Source: UBA940 sp031547885 (GTDB lineage Bacteria; Bacteroidota; Bacteroidia; Bacteroidales; Rikenellaceae). Taken from it: a stretch of DNA of 10,201 nt. Numbering within the stretch: the first letter of the stretch is position 1; every line of letters starts with the position of its first letter. Below, piece after piece: positions 1 through 6,975 of this stretch. The translations under genes were made by a program, and so were the position numbers. Location of the stretch: assembly GCA_031547885.1 (NCBI GenBank), contig JAVBRO010000011.1, positions 1-10,201 on the forward strand. The letters are read 5' to 3'. The notes beneath the pieces are model-generated. The model was not told the origin of the DNA and made no database searches. It saw only the letters and a list, made by a program, of their open reading frames with translations.

Positions 1-34
1 ACGTGAGGAACTTACATTTATCGTTTTTAACACT

Positions 35-68
35 GCAGCGGCCTTCATATGCAGTCCGCTGCTGTTTT
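35..68 (+). terminator. Putative hairpin terminator at left edge
   Basis: A 7-bp perfect stem (GCAGCGG at 35-41, CCGCTGC at 56-62) with a 14-nt loop is followed on the plus strand by TGTTTT. It would end transcription entering from the left of the window. It also lies just past the stop codon of the minus-strand gene at 84, so it may act both ways, although the minus-strand T-tract is poor. A competing pairing (ACTGC 32-36 with GCAGT 51-55) lowers confidence. Confidence 0.4.
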
Positions 69-83
69 AAAATTACGTCACTC

Positions 84-728
84 TTAATCTATTTCCCCGA
101 AGAATTTTTCCAGGTGAAAATTAGGCGCTGGGTTGTCTATGGGATTCCACGACAGGAAGTGCGGGACAGTCAGGCTGTCGCCGCATTTGTAGAAGTTGCC
201 GTGTGCTTTCATACCTGACAGGTCGGCAATATCGTGTTTGAAAAATGCGGTTGCCGGCAATACTATTTCGAGCGTCCACACCTGATCCCGTTTTTCGGAA
301 AAAGGCTGTGTGCCCAGCGACGGACGGCGCACGATAGTGTCCAGAATGTTCTGTGAGGCATGGGTGAAGACCGCCTTCTCCTTGCGGAAACCCAGCAGGC
401 ACTTGCCGATGCAGGTGCATTCCAGGTTGTAATAACCCGTTTCGTCGAAGTTTATGAAAAATTCGACGCACGAATCGGTCCACACCTCGCCGTTATCTTC
501 AGTGACGCGGGCGAGAGTGTAATCCTCGCTCACGAAAAATTTCAGCAATATCTCGCTGCAGGCGGTCCGGCCGCTGCCCGTATGCGCAATGGCGAATTTT
601 ACGTCCGGTTTCGCCAGGAACTCATCAGGCCAGTTCACATGACCGATCGTCTGCAGGCCGTAAGCATCCCTGTCCTTTTCGAGCGCGCCGAAAAACTCTG
701 CAGCGCTCCCTACCCTCTTTATTTTCAT
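84..728 (-). CDS. Carbohydrate-binding family 9-like protein (cytoplasmic)
   Basis: A 214-residue protein that resembles the stand-alone CBM9-like (DOMON-type beta-sandwich) proteins common in Bacteroidota. Diagnostic stretches are EVWTDSCVEFFINF (81-94), YYNLECTCIGKCLLGF (99-114), WTLEIVLPATAFF (151-163) and a C-terminal block with NFYKCGD (178-184), PHFLSWNPI (189-197) and PNFHLEKFFG (202-211). The length fits a single domain with nothing attached. There is no signal peptide, so it is probably intracellular, unlike true CBM9 modules, which are parts of secreted xylanases. ATG (726-728) is the first start in frame and TAA is at 84-86. I found no clear -7/-33 promoter upstream. The next gene on this strand is 297 bp away across a repeat element, so it is probably transcribed alone. 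Family assignment is fairly sure; ligand and role are unknown. Confidence 0.85.
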   Translation of the reverse strand: MKIKRVGSAAEFFGALEKDRDAYGLQTIGHVNWPDEFLAKPDVKFAIAHTGSGRTACSEILLKFFVSEDYTLARVTEDNGEVWTDSCVEFFINFDETGYYNLECTCIGKCLLGFRKEKAVFTHASQNILDTIVRRPSLGTQPFSEKRDQVWTLEIVLPATAFFKHDIADLSGMKAHGNFYKCGDSLTVPHFLSWNPIDNPAPNFHLEKFFGEID

Positions 729-815
729 TATTTTATTGTTCCAGAAAATGGTTAAAACCCTGCTTTTAATGCAGCGACTTTAGTTTCTATAAACTTCTAT
801 TTTTTTGCAATCTTT

Positions 816-973
816 CATCCTGAGCGCAGTCGAAGGATCTGATTGCGTAAGGCTTTGCTCGGTCAGATGTTTACCTTCGGTTTCCTCCTCGCAGCTCGGC
901 ATAGTGAGTAAAACTCCCTCTGCCCTCGCTTGCAGCGTCGGTTCGACTCCATTTTCACTCCGCTCAACATGAC
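816..973. repeat. Inverted-repeat intergenic element (CATCCTGAGCG family)
   Basis: The left end reads CATCCTGAGCGCAGTCGAAG (from 816). The complement of the right end (973 down to about 950) reads GTCATGTTGAGCGGAGTGAA, so the ends form an imperfect terminal inverted repeat sharing TCAT..TGAGCG.AGT. An inner dyad pairs ATCTGA (837-842) with TCAGAT (863-868). From general knowledge, this core recurs in intergenic DNA of many unrelated bacteria and produces the spurious 'HVERSE' and 'DPSTALRM' peptides in annotations; both peptides appear here in the translation of 780-1004. The element fills most of the gap between two same-strand genes. No transposase is present. It could be a non-autonomous mobile element or a processed RNA hairpin; its function is unknown. 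Confidence 0.65.
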
Positions 974-1025
974 AGCAGCGAATTTTATTCGCCCTTAAAC
1001 CCATGCACTTTTAGTGCGTAGTAGT

Positions 1026-2123
1026 TTAGTTCCGCAGGCTTTCGATATATTCCTTCATCGCCGGGGTGTTCGCATCGACGCTGTGCAGCAGTTTCATCTG
1101 GGCGCGCGTCCGCACGAGGTTGTGTTCCGGATACTTTATTTTATAATAGGTGTCACCGTTGATGTAGTCGGCAAGGAACCTCACGGCCTGCATATAGGGG
1201 AACAGAGCCGCCGCATAAGGCAGGTTCTCGAGCTCGATGTCGGTAAGGAAACTTCCGGCGCCTTTCAGATAACCTTCCGTGAAGGCCCTGAAAATATCCA
1301 TGTCGAACTCCACGCGGTCGAGGTCTTTGTCGTCCTCGTCGCCCTTGTTGGCGCCCGTGCGCAGAAAATCGCCGTAATCGGAGAATATATAGCTGGGCAT
1401 CACCGTGTCGAGGTCGATAACGCACAGTATCTTACCCGTCTCCTTGTCGAAAAGCATGTTGTTGACCTTGGTGTCGCAGTGGCAGACCCGCTTCGGAAGC
1501 TTCCCTTCACGGAAGAGCCTCTCGGCCTTCGTCATCTCTCCGGAGCGGCTTTCGATCTCGTCCACGATATCCTGAACTTCGGCGAGACGGCCTGCGGCAT
1601 TATTCGCTACGGCTTCGCGCAGCTGCTTCAGGCGGAACTCCATGTTGTGGAAATCGGGGATGGTTTCGCGCAGTTCGACGGGGATATCGGCCAGCATGCT
1701 CTGAAAATCGCCGAAAGCCTCTCCCGCGTGGCGCGAATATTCGGGCGTAACTGCCTCGAACGACTCCGAACCCGGGATGAAGACCATCACCCGCCAGTAA
1801 TTTTCGCCGTCAAACCAATAGGTCTTGCCGTTCTCCTTGTTCGGGATGAACCGCAGCACCCTGCGGTCGATGTCGTTATTGCCCTGCGCCTCGAGTTTGC
1901 CGCGTATATGCGCTGTAACCGCCTCGATATTATCCTGCAGCAGGTCTACGTCTTTGAAAATGTTGTGGTTAATGCGCTGCAGGATGTAGTCGGGCCATCC
2001 GCCGGCCGTGCGTACGAAATAGGAGTCGTTGATAAGTCCGTTTCCGAAAGGCCTGATGTCCACCACGTCCCCTTCGAGCGCAAAACGGTCGACAATGTCT
2101 TTGAATTTTTTTGTGTCGGTCAT
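1026..2123 (-). CDS. APH-family sugar kinase, NahK-like (N-acetylhexosamine 1-kinase candidate)
   Basis: A 365-residue cytoplasmic kinase of the aminoglycoside phosphotransferase/choline kinase fold. Visible motifs are a nucleotide-loop region FGNGLINDSY (26-35), YILQRIN (46-52), the catalytic loop HCDTKVNN (215-222; H215, D217 and N222 match HxDxxxxN), the metal-binding VIDLDT (235-240) and SDYGDFLR (248-255). The GLIND, LQRIN and VIDLDTV pattern recalls bifidobacterial NahK, which phosphorylates GlcNAc/GalNAc at C1 in mucin and milk-glycan salvage; the length also agrees. The start is taken at ATG 2121-2123. An in-frame ATG at 2148-2150 and codons up to 2231 are open, but the extra N-terminus looks non-coding. 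A near-perfect -7 box lies at 2221-2228, giving a leader of about 90 nt with a GC-rich hairpin. The substrate is inferred; a different sugar or an amino alcohol is possible. Confidence 0.8.
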   Translation of the reverse strand: MTDTKKFKDIVDRFALEGDVVDIRPFGNGLINDSYFVRTAGGWPDYILQRINHNIFKDVDLLQDNIEAVTAHIRGKLEAQGNNDIDRRVLRFIPNKENGKTYWFDGENYWRVMVFIPGSESFEAVTPEYSRHAGEAFGDFQSMLADIPVELRETIPDFHNMEFRLKQLREAVANNAAGRLAEVQDIVDEIESRSGEMTKAERLFREGKLPKRVCHCDTKVNNMLFDKETGKILCVIDLDTVMPSYIFSDYGDFLRTGANKGDEDDKDLDRVEFDMDIFRAFTEGYLKGAGSFLTDIELENLPYAAALFPYMQAVRFLADYINGDTYYKIKYPEHNLVRTRAQMKLLHSVDANTPAMKEYIESLRN

Positions 2124-2154
2124 TTCAGTTTTTGTTTTAAGTGCATGCATTCCA

Positions 2155-2175
2155 CCGCCGCTTGCGCATCGGCGG
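2155..2175 (-). other. GC-rich stem-loop in the kinase leader
   Basis: CCGCCG (2155-2160) and CGGCGG (2170-2175) form a perfect 6-bp GC stem with a 9-nt loop. It sits between the minus-strand -7 box (2221-2228) and the preferred start codon (2123), so it should be in the 5' untranslated leader. The alternative start at 2150 would lie just below the stem. It has no T-tract on either strand and is therefore not a terminator. It may affect translation; no known riboswitch class is recognised. Confidence 0.45.
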
Positions 2176-2220
2176 GCGGCAGGGGGAACATTATAAAAAT
2201 CATTACAGGGGGTGGATATA

Positions 2221-2251
2221 CAAAGATACATCTTTTTAGCTTACGAATGAA
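2221..2251 (-). promoter_or_regulatory. Bacteroidota-type promoter for the NahK-like kinase
   Basis: On the minus strand, TATCTTTG (plus 2228-2221) matches the Bacteroidota -7 consensus TAnnTTTG exactly. At a 20-bp spacing the -33 position reads TTC (2251-2249), one base from TTG. Transcription should start near 2214. Confidence 0.6.
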
Positions 2252-2282
2252 ATGTATAAATATTTTATCGCCGGCCTTTTTG

Positions 2283-2312
2283 TTGTATTTTCAGGAATAA
2301 TCGTTATATTTA
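2283..2312 (+). promoter_or_regulatory. Bacteroidota-type promoter for the DUF3857 operon
   Basis: TTG (2283-2285), a 19-bp spacer and TATATTTA (2305-2312) match TTG/TAnnTTTG with only the last base changed. Transcription should begin near 2319, about 22 nt before the ATG at 2342. It is divergent from the kinase promoter about 55 bp away. Confidence 0.65.
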
Positions 2313-2341
2313 CCTTATAACTAACTTAAACTATTGCTAAT

Positions 2342-4294
2342 ATGAAAAGACCTCTGCTTTTGTTGGCGCTTCTTTTTGTGGCAACCGGCGTCTGCGCCCA
2401 GGATCCCGATTATAGCCGCAAATTCGGTAAAGTTACTGATTATGAGCTCGAAATGACCTCTTATGCCAGGGATACTTCGGCGGTGGTTGTTTTTCTTTAT
2501 GAGGATACGCAGGTGTATTACACTATGACGACGTCGAATATCGCCAACAGCCCGTTTCAGCAGACGCGCAATTATTTCGTTAAAATAAAGGTGCTCAAGC
2601 CGGAGGGTGTTTCGCTGGCCGATGTCGAAATTCCGTTCCATTTGAGTACGACGACAAAGGAGTTTGTCGGCGGCATATCGGCGGCAGCGTACAACAAGGT
2701 AGGCGGGAAAACAGTAAAGACGGAGATCAAATCGAAAGATATTTTTCAGGAACAGGTTTCAGAAAATACCCAGGTCCGCAAATTTTCGATCCCGGAAGTG
2801 CGCGTGGGAACGGTAATAGAATATAAATACAGTATTACGTCGGATTTCTTCTGGATAGTGGAACCGCTCCTAATCCAGCATGCATATCCGGTCGTATACA
2901 GTTTCTCGGAGGTCGCCACGCCGCAGTATTTCCGTTTCAATATAAACACCCAGGGATATCATTCAGTGTCAGTCAAATCGTCGCGGCGCAACAGTGCCGA
3001 TTACTATGACGATGTAAGGACGTGCGTGGCCATGGATATTCCTGCGCTTAAAGATGAATCACTTGTGTGGAATGTGAACGATTTCAGGACAAAAATAACT
3101 TTCGAACTTCAGGCTATCGACATCCCCGGATATTTTAAATCCTATGCGACTACGTGGGAATCGATCAATGAAAATCTCGATAAATCGGACTTTTCGACGA
3201 GTCTCAAAATGTCAAATCCCCTTAAAGACGAAACGGCCGCGATAAAGGCGGAAGGCGGAGAAGAAAGCGAGCAGATAAGGAAGATACTGAAACTCGTCAC
3301 ATCCCGTATGAACTGGGACGGAAAATATACTATATGGGGCAAAAATCCCAGGCAGAAACTGAAGGACGGCGCAGGCAGCAGCGCCGATATAAATTTCGTC
3401 CTGAACAGCGCTTTGCGCGATGCCGGATTCTCCACTACCCCGGTGCTGCTCAACCCCCGCAGTTACGGCCGCCTGCCATACGGCCATCCGTCGATGGATA
3501 ATATCAGGACTTTTATTCTCAAGGTCGATCTGTCCGACGGTTCGTCGCTGTTTATCGACGGGACGAGCGGCGACCACGACATTAACCTTATCCGCCCGCA
3601 GCTAATGGTGGACCGTGCGCGCCTTTACGGCGTGGGGGGTGAGGCCGGATGGGTCGATCTGACCAACCTGGCGGATAACAGGCAGCAGATAATGGTGAGC
3701 TGCAAGATTGACGAGAATGGCCTCATTACCGGCACTATGGAGAACAAATTAATCAACGCTACTGGATTTTCCACGAAGTCGAGATACCGCGATGCCGGAT
3801 CGGAAGATGAATACATAGAAAAACTGGAGTCGGAAAACAATATGGAGATATCTTCATACAATATATCGGGACTGAACGGATATACTGTCGCGGAAAGCAT
3901 GGATTTTTCGATGAAGACGGAAAAAGCAGGCGCACATACATATCTGAGGTCTACTATCGTGCCGTTCATAACTAAGAACATGCTCACCCAGCAGCAGCGC
4001 GAACTGCCGGTGGAATTTCCGTATCCTGCAACATACGAACTCACGGCATTTGTGCTCATCCCCGACGGCTACGAGGTCGAGGAGATTCCTCAACCCATAA
4101 GGATGACCGGATGCGAGAAAGGCGTTAATTACATATATTCCGCATCCGTGAGCGGCAATAACATTGTAATCCAGTTGAGATACACTCTGGACAGGGTTGT
4201 TTTCGCTTCAAAGGAATATCCCGATCTGCATACCTTTATGGGCATGATGAGCGAGAAGCACAATTCGCGTATAATACTTAAAAAAACGATATAA
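2342..4294 (+). CDS. Exported DUF3857 protein with degenerate transglutaminase-like domain
   Basis: A 650-residue protein with a clear Sec signal peptide (residues 1-20, hydrophobic LLLLALLFVATG, likely cut after VCAQ). A DUF3857-like beta-rich N-terminal region spans about 45-240. A transglutaminase-like core covers about 305-430, followed by a beta-rich C-terminal region (about 440-650). In the core, the position of the usual GDC reads G345-S346-S347, so the catalytic Cys is replaced by Ser, and the His position appears to be Phe391 or a neighbour. Asp406 (LFIDGTS) is retained. It is therefore probably a pseudoenzyme in the periplasm or on the envelope. The start is fixed by the promoter about 22 nt upstream and by the signal peptide. 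TAA at 4292-4294 is followed after 1 nt by the next start, showing tight operon coupling. Function is unknown; a structural or binding partner of its neighbour is a reasonable guess. Confidence 0.85.
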   Translation: MKRPLLLLALLFVATGVCAQDPDYSRKFGKVTDYELEMTSYARDTSAVVVFLYEDTQVYYTMTTSNIANSPFQQTRNYFVKIKVLKPEGVSLADVEIPFHLSTTTKEFVGGISAAAYNKVGGKTVKTEIKSKDIFQEQVSENTQVRKFSIPEVRVGTVIEYKYSITSDFFWIVEPLLIQHAYPVVYSFSEVATPQYFRFNINTQGYHSVSVKSSRRNSADYYDDVRTCVAMDIPALKDESLVWNVNDFRTKITFELQAIDIPGYFKSYATTWESINENLDKSDFSTSLKMSNPLKDETAAIKAEGGEESEQIRKILKLVTSRMNWDGKYTIWGKNPRQKLKDGAGSSADINFVLNSALRDAGFSTTPVLLNPRSYGRLPYGHPSMDNIRTFILKVDLSDGSSLFIDGTSGDHDINLIRPQLMVDRARLYGVGGEAGWVDLTNLADNRQQIMVSCKIDENGLITGTMENKLINATGFSTKSRYRDAGSEDEYIEKLESENNMEISSYNISGLNGYTVAESMDFSMKTEKAGAHTYLRSTIVPFITKNMLTQQQRELPVEFPYPATYELTAFVLIPDGYEVEEIPQPIRMTGCEKGVNYIYSASVSGNNIVIQLRYTLDRVVFASKEYPDLHTFMGMMSEKHNSRIILKKTI

Positions 4295-4295
4295 G

Positions 4296-6206
4296 ATGAC
4301 GTCTTTCAGATGTTTGATATTGCTGCTGGCTGCAGCATTGCCATCCTTGGCGTCGGCGCAGTCCTGGCCGGCCGGAAGTATACCCGAAGAGGTGAAAAAA
4401 GGATCGACCGCGGTCGTAAGATACAGCGAGACCGTGTTCGAATATTTGAGCCCCGTCCTTTCCAAAGAACGCCATGTGTTTGTAGCGACGGTGCTCGTTC
4501 CGGAAGCGGAATCAATAAGCGTCTTCGCGGAATCCACGGACATGTTCAGTTCATTGTCGGCTTTTTCGGGCGAAATTTTCGATGCCGCCGGCCGTTCAGT
4601 GCGCAAGATCAAGAAGTCGGAACTGCAATACACCGATTATTCGTTCTCCAATCTGGCTGACGACAGGCGTACGCATTATTGCTCTCCGTCGACGCCCAAT
4701 CCTCCATACACTGTGAAATACGAGTGGGAGATAACGACTAAGAATGCCGTCTGGTGTTTTCCCGGCTTCGATCCGCAGCCGGGGGCCTCTGTCGGGGTCG
4801 AGAAAGCAATCTACCGCCTCGAAGTACCTCCCGGAACGAAATTTTATACCAAGGCCTATAACTTCGAAGGAAAACCGGTGAAAAAAGAGGATCCTAAAAA
4901 GGAGATATACGAATGGAGCATTGAAAATCTGCCGCCCATGACATTGGAACCTTTCAATACCCATGCATATGAGCGTTATCCGGTTGTCTATTTTTCGCCG
5001 GACGAGTTTGTCTATGACGGTGTGTCGGGTTCGATGAAAGACTGGGAGTCGTACGCCCTGTGGCAATGGAAACTTCTGGATAACCGGAGCGTCATGCCGC
5101 CCGAACTGAAGGCTAAGGTCGCTGAGCTGACGCAGAATGCGGCGACGGATATGGAAAAAATACGCATATTGTATGATTATCTTGCCGAAACCACCCGCTA
5201 CGTGAGCATCCAGATCGGGATCGGCGGATTCCAGCCGATGTCTGTCGCCCAGGTTTACAAAAACAAATACGGCGATTGCAAGGCTCTGTCGAACTATATG
5301 CGGGCCATGCTGGCAGAGTGCGGCATCGAGTCGAATTACACGGAGATAGGCATGGGCCGCCGGAGCATACCGCGCGATTTTGCCCACCCCGGGATGAGCA
5401 ACCACGCGATCGTAATGGTGCCCATGGCTGCCGATACGCTGTGGCTGGAGTGTACGAACCCGAAAACAATTCCTCTAGGATACCGCCATAATTCGATCGT
5501 CGGGCAGAATGGGCTCGTCTATAAAGATGGAAGCGCCGAGGTGATCCAGGTGCCGCTCTATAACGATACGCTCAATCTTACCGTCCGCAGGGCCGATGTA
5601 GTGATGGATGCAGACGGGAGTGCAAAAGCCCATGTCGCGACGGATTACCACCTTCACCGCTACCTGGACAATGTCGACTTCGGAAAATCGGACGCCAAGG
5701 AACGCCTTAACACCATCCGTTCGCAGGTCGATATACCGGTAGCAGTGATATCGAACACCACCTACCGCGAGGAAAAAGGCCCGCTGCCCGTTTCTCACAT
5801 TGAATACGACCTCGAAGCGACCCAGTTAGGTTCGCGGACGGGAGACCGTCTGTTCATGAATGTCATGCCGTTCCGCAAGCCTGTGTCGGTGAAATTCGGC
5901 CGCAGCGCCCGCAAAGGCGACATACAGATAGCCGAAGGATATTGCAACAGGGATGTAACTACCATATCGCTGCCCAAAGGGGCGTTCAAGGTAGAAGCGT
6001 GCCCCATGCCCGTACTCCTTAATAATAAATACGGTACATACTCCATGATAGTCCTGCCGACAGCAGAAGGGTTGACGATCACGAGGTATCTGCTGTTGAA
6101 AACAGGCACTTATGACAAAGTCGAGTTCGACGGGTTCAAGGAGTTTATCGAAGCGGTCAAGAATGCCGACAACGGCAAAATAGTTTTAAAGAACGGGCAG
6201 AATTGA
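4296..6206 (+). CDS. Exported DUF3857 / transglutaminase-like protein with intact Cys-His
   Basis: A 636-residue protein. The signal peptide covers 1-22 (CLILLLAAALPSLASAQ, cut before SWPAG). A DUF3857-like region spans about 45-240 and the transglutaminase-like core about 270-400. The latter contains RYVSIQIGIGGFQPMS (301-316), KYGDCKALSNY with Cys328 (324-334), SNHAIVMV with His370 and LWLECTNP, where Glu385 takes the usual Asp position. A C-terminal beta domain follows. Such folds act as transglutaminases, cysteine proteases or amidases; the actual substrate is unknown, but the retained Cys and His suggest an active enzyme in the periplasm. It starts 1 nt after the stop of its paralogue and shares that promoter. 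Its last codons form the left arm of a terminator. The Glu for Asp change is probably a family trait but is unverified. Confidence 0.88.
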   Translation: MTSFRCLILLLAAALPSLASAQSWPAGSIPEEVKKGSTAVVRYSETVFEYLSPVLSKERHVFVATVLVPEAESISVFAESTDMFSSLSAFSGEIFDAAGRSVRKIKKSELQYTDYSFSNLADDRRTHYCSPSTPNPPYTVKYEWEITTKNAVWCFPGFDPQPGASVGVEKAIYRLEVPPGTKFYTKAYNFEGKPVKKEDPKKEIYEWSIENLPPMTLEPFNTHAYERYPVVYFSPDEFVYDGVSGSMKDWESYALWQWKLLDNRSVMPPELKAKVAELTQNAATDMEKIRILYDYLAETTRYVSIQIGIGGFQPMSVAQVYKNKYGDCKALSNYMRAMLAECGIESNYTEIGMGRRSIPRDFAHPGMSNHAIVMVPMAADTLWLECTNPKTIPLGYRHNSIVGQNGLVYKDGSAEVIQVPLYNDTLNLTVRRADVVMDADGSAKAHVATDYHLHRYLDNVDFGKSDAKERLNTIRSQVDIPVAVISNTTYREEKGPLPVSHIEYDLEATQLGSRTGDRLFMNVMPFRKPVSVKFGRSARKGDIQIAEGYCNRDVTTISLPKGAFKVEACPMPVLLNNKYGTYSMIVLPTAEGLTITRYLLLKTGTYDKVEFDGFKEFIEAVKNADNGKIVLKNGQN

Positions 6207-6220
6207 TCTGCCCGTTCTTT
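6188..6220. terminator. Bidirectional terminator overlapping a stop codon
   Basis: A perfect 13-bp stem (6188-6200 with 6208-6220) and 7-nt loop lie between convergent genes. The left arm encodes the last residues KNGQ of the upstream protein and its TGA (6204-6206) lies in the loop. Both strands have only short T-runs (TTT then CC on plus; TTTAAAA on minus), but the stem is strong. It probably serves both 4296-6206 (+) and 6242-6877 (-). Confidence 0.75.
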
Positions 6221-6241
6221 CCGCTCCATCTCCGGCATTTG

Positions 6242-6877
6242 TCAGAAACGTGCGTACGCCCCGAAATTGAAAACGCCTTTGTAGCCGGTCCCGTACTCGA
6301 AGAAGGCTCCGGCCCGGTATGTGCCGACCTTTACCCCTATCATGGTCAGCTGGAAATTGATGTGTCCGAAAGGCTCTTTATACTTAAGTCCGGCCGGATC
6401 GACGGGAGTGATGACGCGGTTGGCGAATGTCGCCCCCACCCCGATCGTCGAATAAAGCGTTACGATCCTGCGCGTCATATAGCGTAAATCGCATTCTACC
6501 GCAAGCGTGTGGTGGCTTCCGGAATATTCGGACAGGGATGAGTTTTCATCGTTTTCTATCTCGCCGTCCATCTTGCCTATCGCATATGTTGCGCCAAGCG
6601 AGGCCACCTTGTCGAACCTGTATTTGTAGCCGGCGAGGAACGATCCGTTTATCCTGGTCATACGATAATCGCCCCCCGAGAAGAGTGTTTCGAACAGCGG
6701 CACGAGAATGTCGTTGGTGGTCAGTATGCCGTATCCGGCGAAAAATTCATTATGGTAAACCACGGCGTTCCGCGGTATTGCGGAAGTGTCGGCCTGTACG
6801 GCTGTTTCCTGTGCCGCAGATTTTTGCGCCGCGCACAGTGATAAGGCAATGAAGATTAGTGCCAGTGGAGTTCTCAT
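6242..6877 (-). CDS. Small outer-membrane beta-barrel protein, uncharacterised
   Basis: A 211-residue protein when started at ATG 6875-6877. A TTG two codons upstream is in frame but less likely. The N-terminus is a Sec signal (RTPLALIFIALSLCAAQ), with likely signal peptidase I cleavage after SAAQ; the Cys lacks a proper lipobox, so a lipoprotein is unlikely. The mature part alternates polar and aromatic/hydrophobic residues in short strands (FFAGYGIL, GSFLAGYKYRF, HTLAVECDLRYM, TLYSTIGVGATF, INFQLTMIGVKVG, GAFFEYGTGY, GVFNFGAYARF) and ends in Phe, the usual signature for BAM-dependent outer-membrane insertion. An 8-10 strand barrel is inferred. I do not recognise a specific family. It converges on the DUF3857 operon and is divergent from the RNA methyltransferase, so it is transcribed alone. 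No convincing -7/-33 promoter was found. Confidence 0.8.
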   Translation of the reverse strand: MRTPLALIFIALSLCAAQKSAAQETAVQADTSAIPRNAVVYHNEFFAGYGILTTNDILVPLFETLFSGGDYRMTRINGSFLAGYKYRFDKVASLGATYAIGKMDGEIENDENSSLSEYSGSHHTLAVECDLRYMTRRIVTLYSTIGVGATFANRVITPVDPAGLKYKEPFGHINFQLTMIGVKVGTYRAGAFFEYGTGYKGVFNFGAYARF

Positions 6878-6912
6878 GATCAAAGGGGTTGGGTTAAATG
6901 TGAGTTAATTGT

Positions 6913-6951
6913 CCGCTAAATTAGTACGAAATTTAATATTACCGCTAAATT
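6913..6951. repeat. 10-bp direct repeat in divergent promoter region
   Basis: CCGCTAAATT occurs at 6913-6922 and again at 6942-6951, a 29-bp period, inside the AT-rich gap between two divergent genes. The downstream copy overlaps the -7 box of the methyltransferase. The spacing is close to three helical turns, which would suit a repressor or activator site, but a duplicated promoter segment is equally possible. Confidence 0.45.
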
Positions 6952-6953
6952 TG
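6946..6953 (+). promoter_or_regulatory. -7 promoter box for the RNA methyltransferase
   Basis: TAAATTTG is an exact TAnnTTTG match ending 22 nt before the ATG at 6976, so the leader would be about 15 nt. A matching -33 TTG is not present at the normal spacing; the nearest candidate is TTA at 6921-6923 with a 22-bp spacer. Confidence 0.5.
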
Positions 6954-6975
6954 CAGGGTAAAAACGAATGCGGCA

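Noticed and set aside
780..1004. Minus-strand frame containing CHVERSE and DPSTALRMKD
   Set aside because: These peptides come from the inverted-repeat element and recur as spurious proteins in many genomes.
1005..1017. GCACT-TTT-AGTGC hairpin just past the kinase stop codon
   Set aside because: Only 5 bp with a 3-nt loop and no T-tract; too weak to call a terminator.
1014..2300. 428-codon plus-strand open frame opposite the kinase
   Set aside because: The opposite strand carries intact kinase motifs and a matching promoter. This frame has no recognisable family features and is a shadow of GC-rich coding DNA.
4596..5405. 269-codon minus-strand open frame inside the second DUF3857 gene
   Set aside because: It lies wholly within a well-supported gene on the other strand and shows no domain features.
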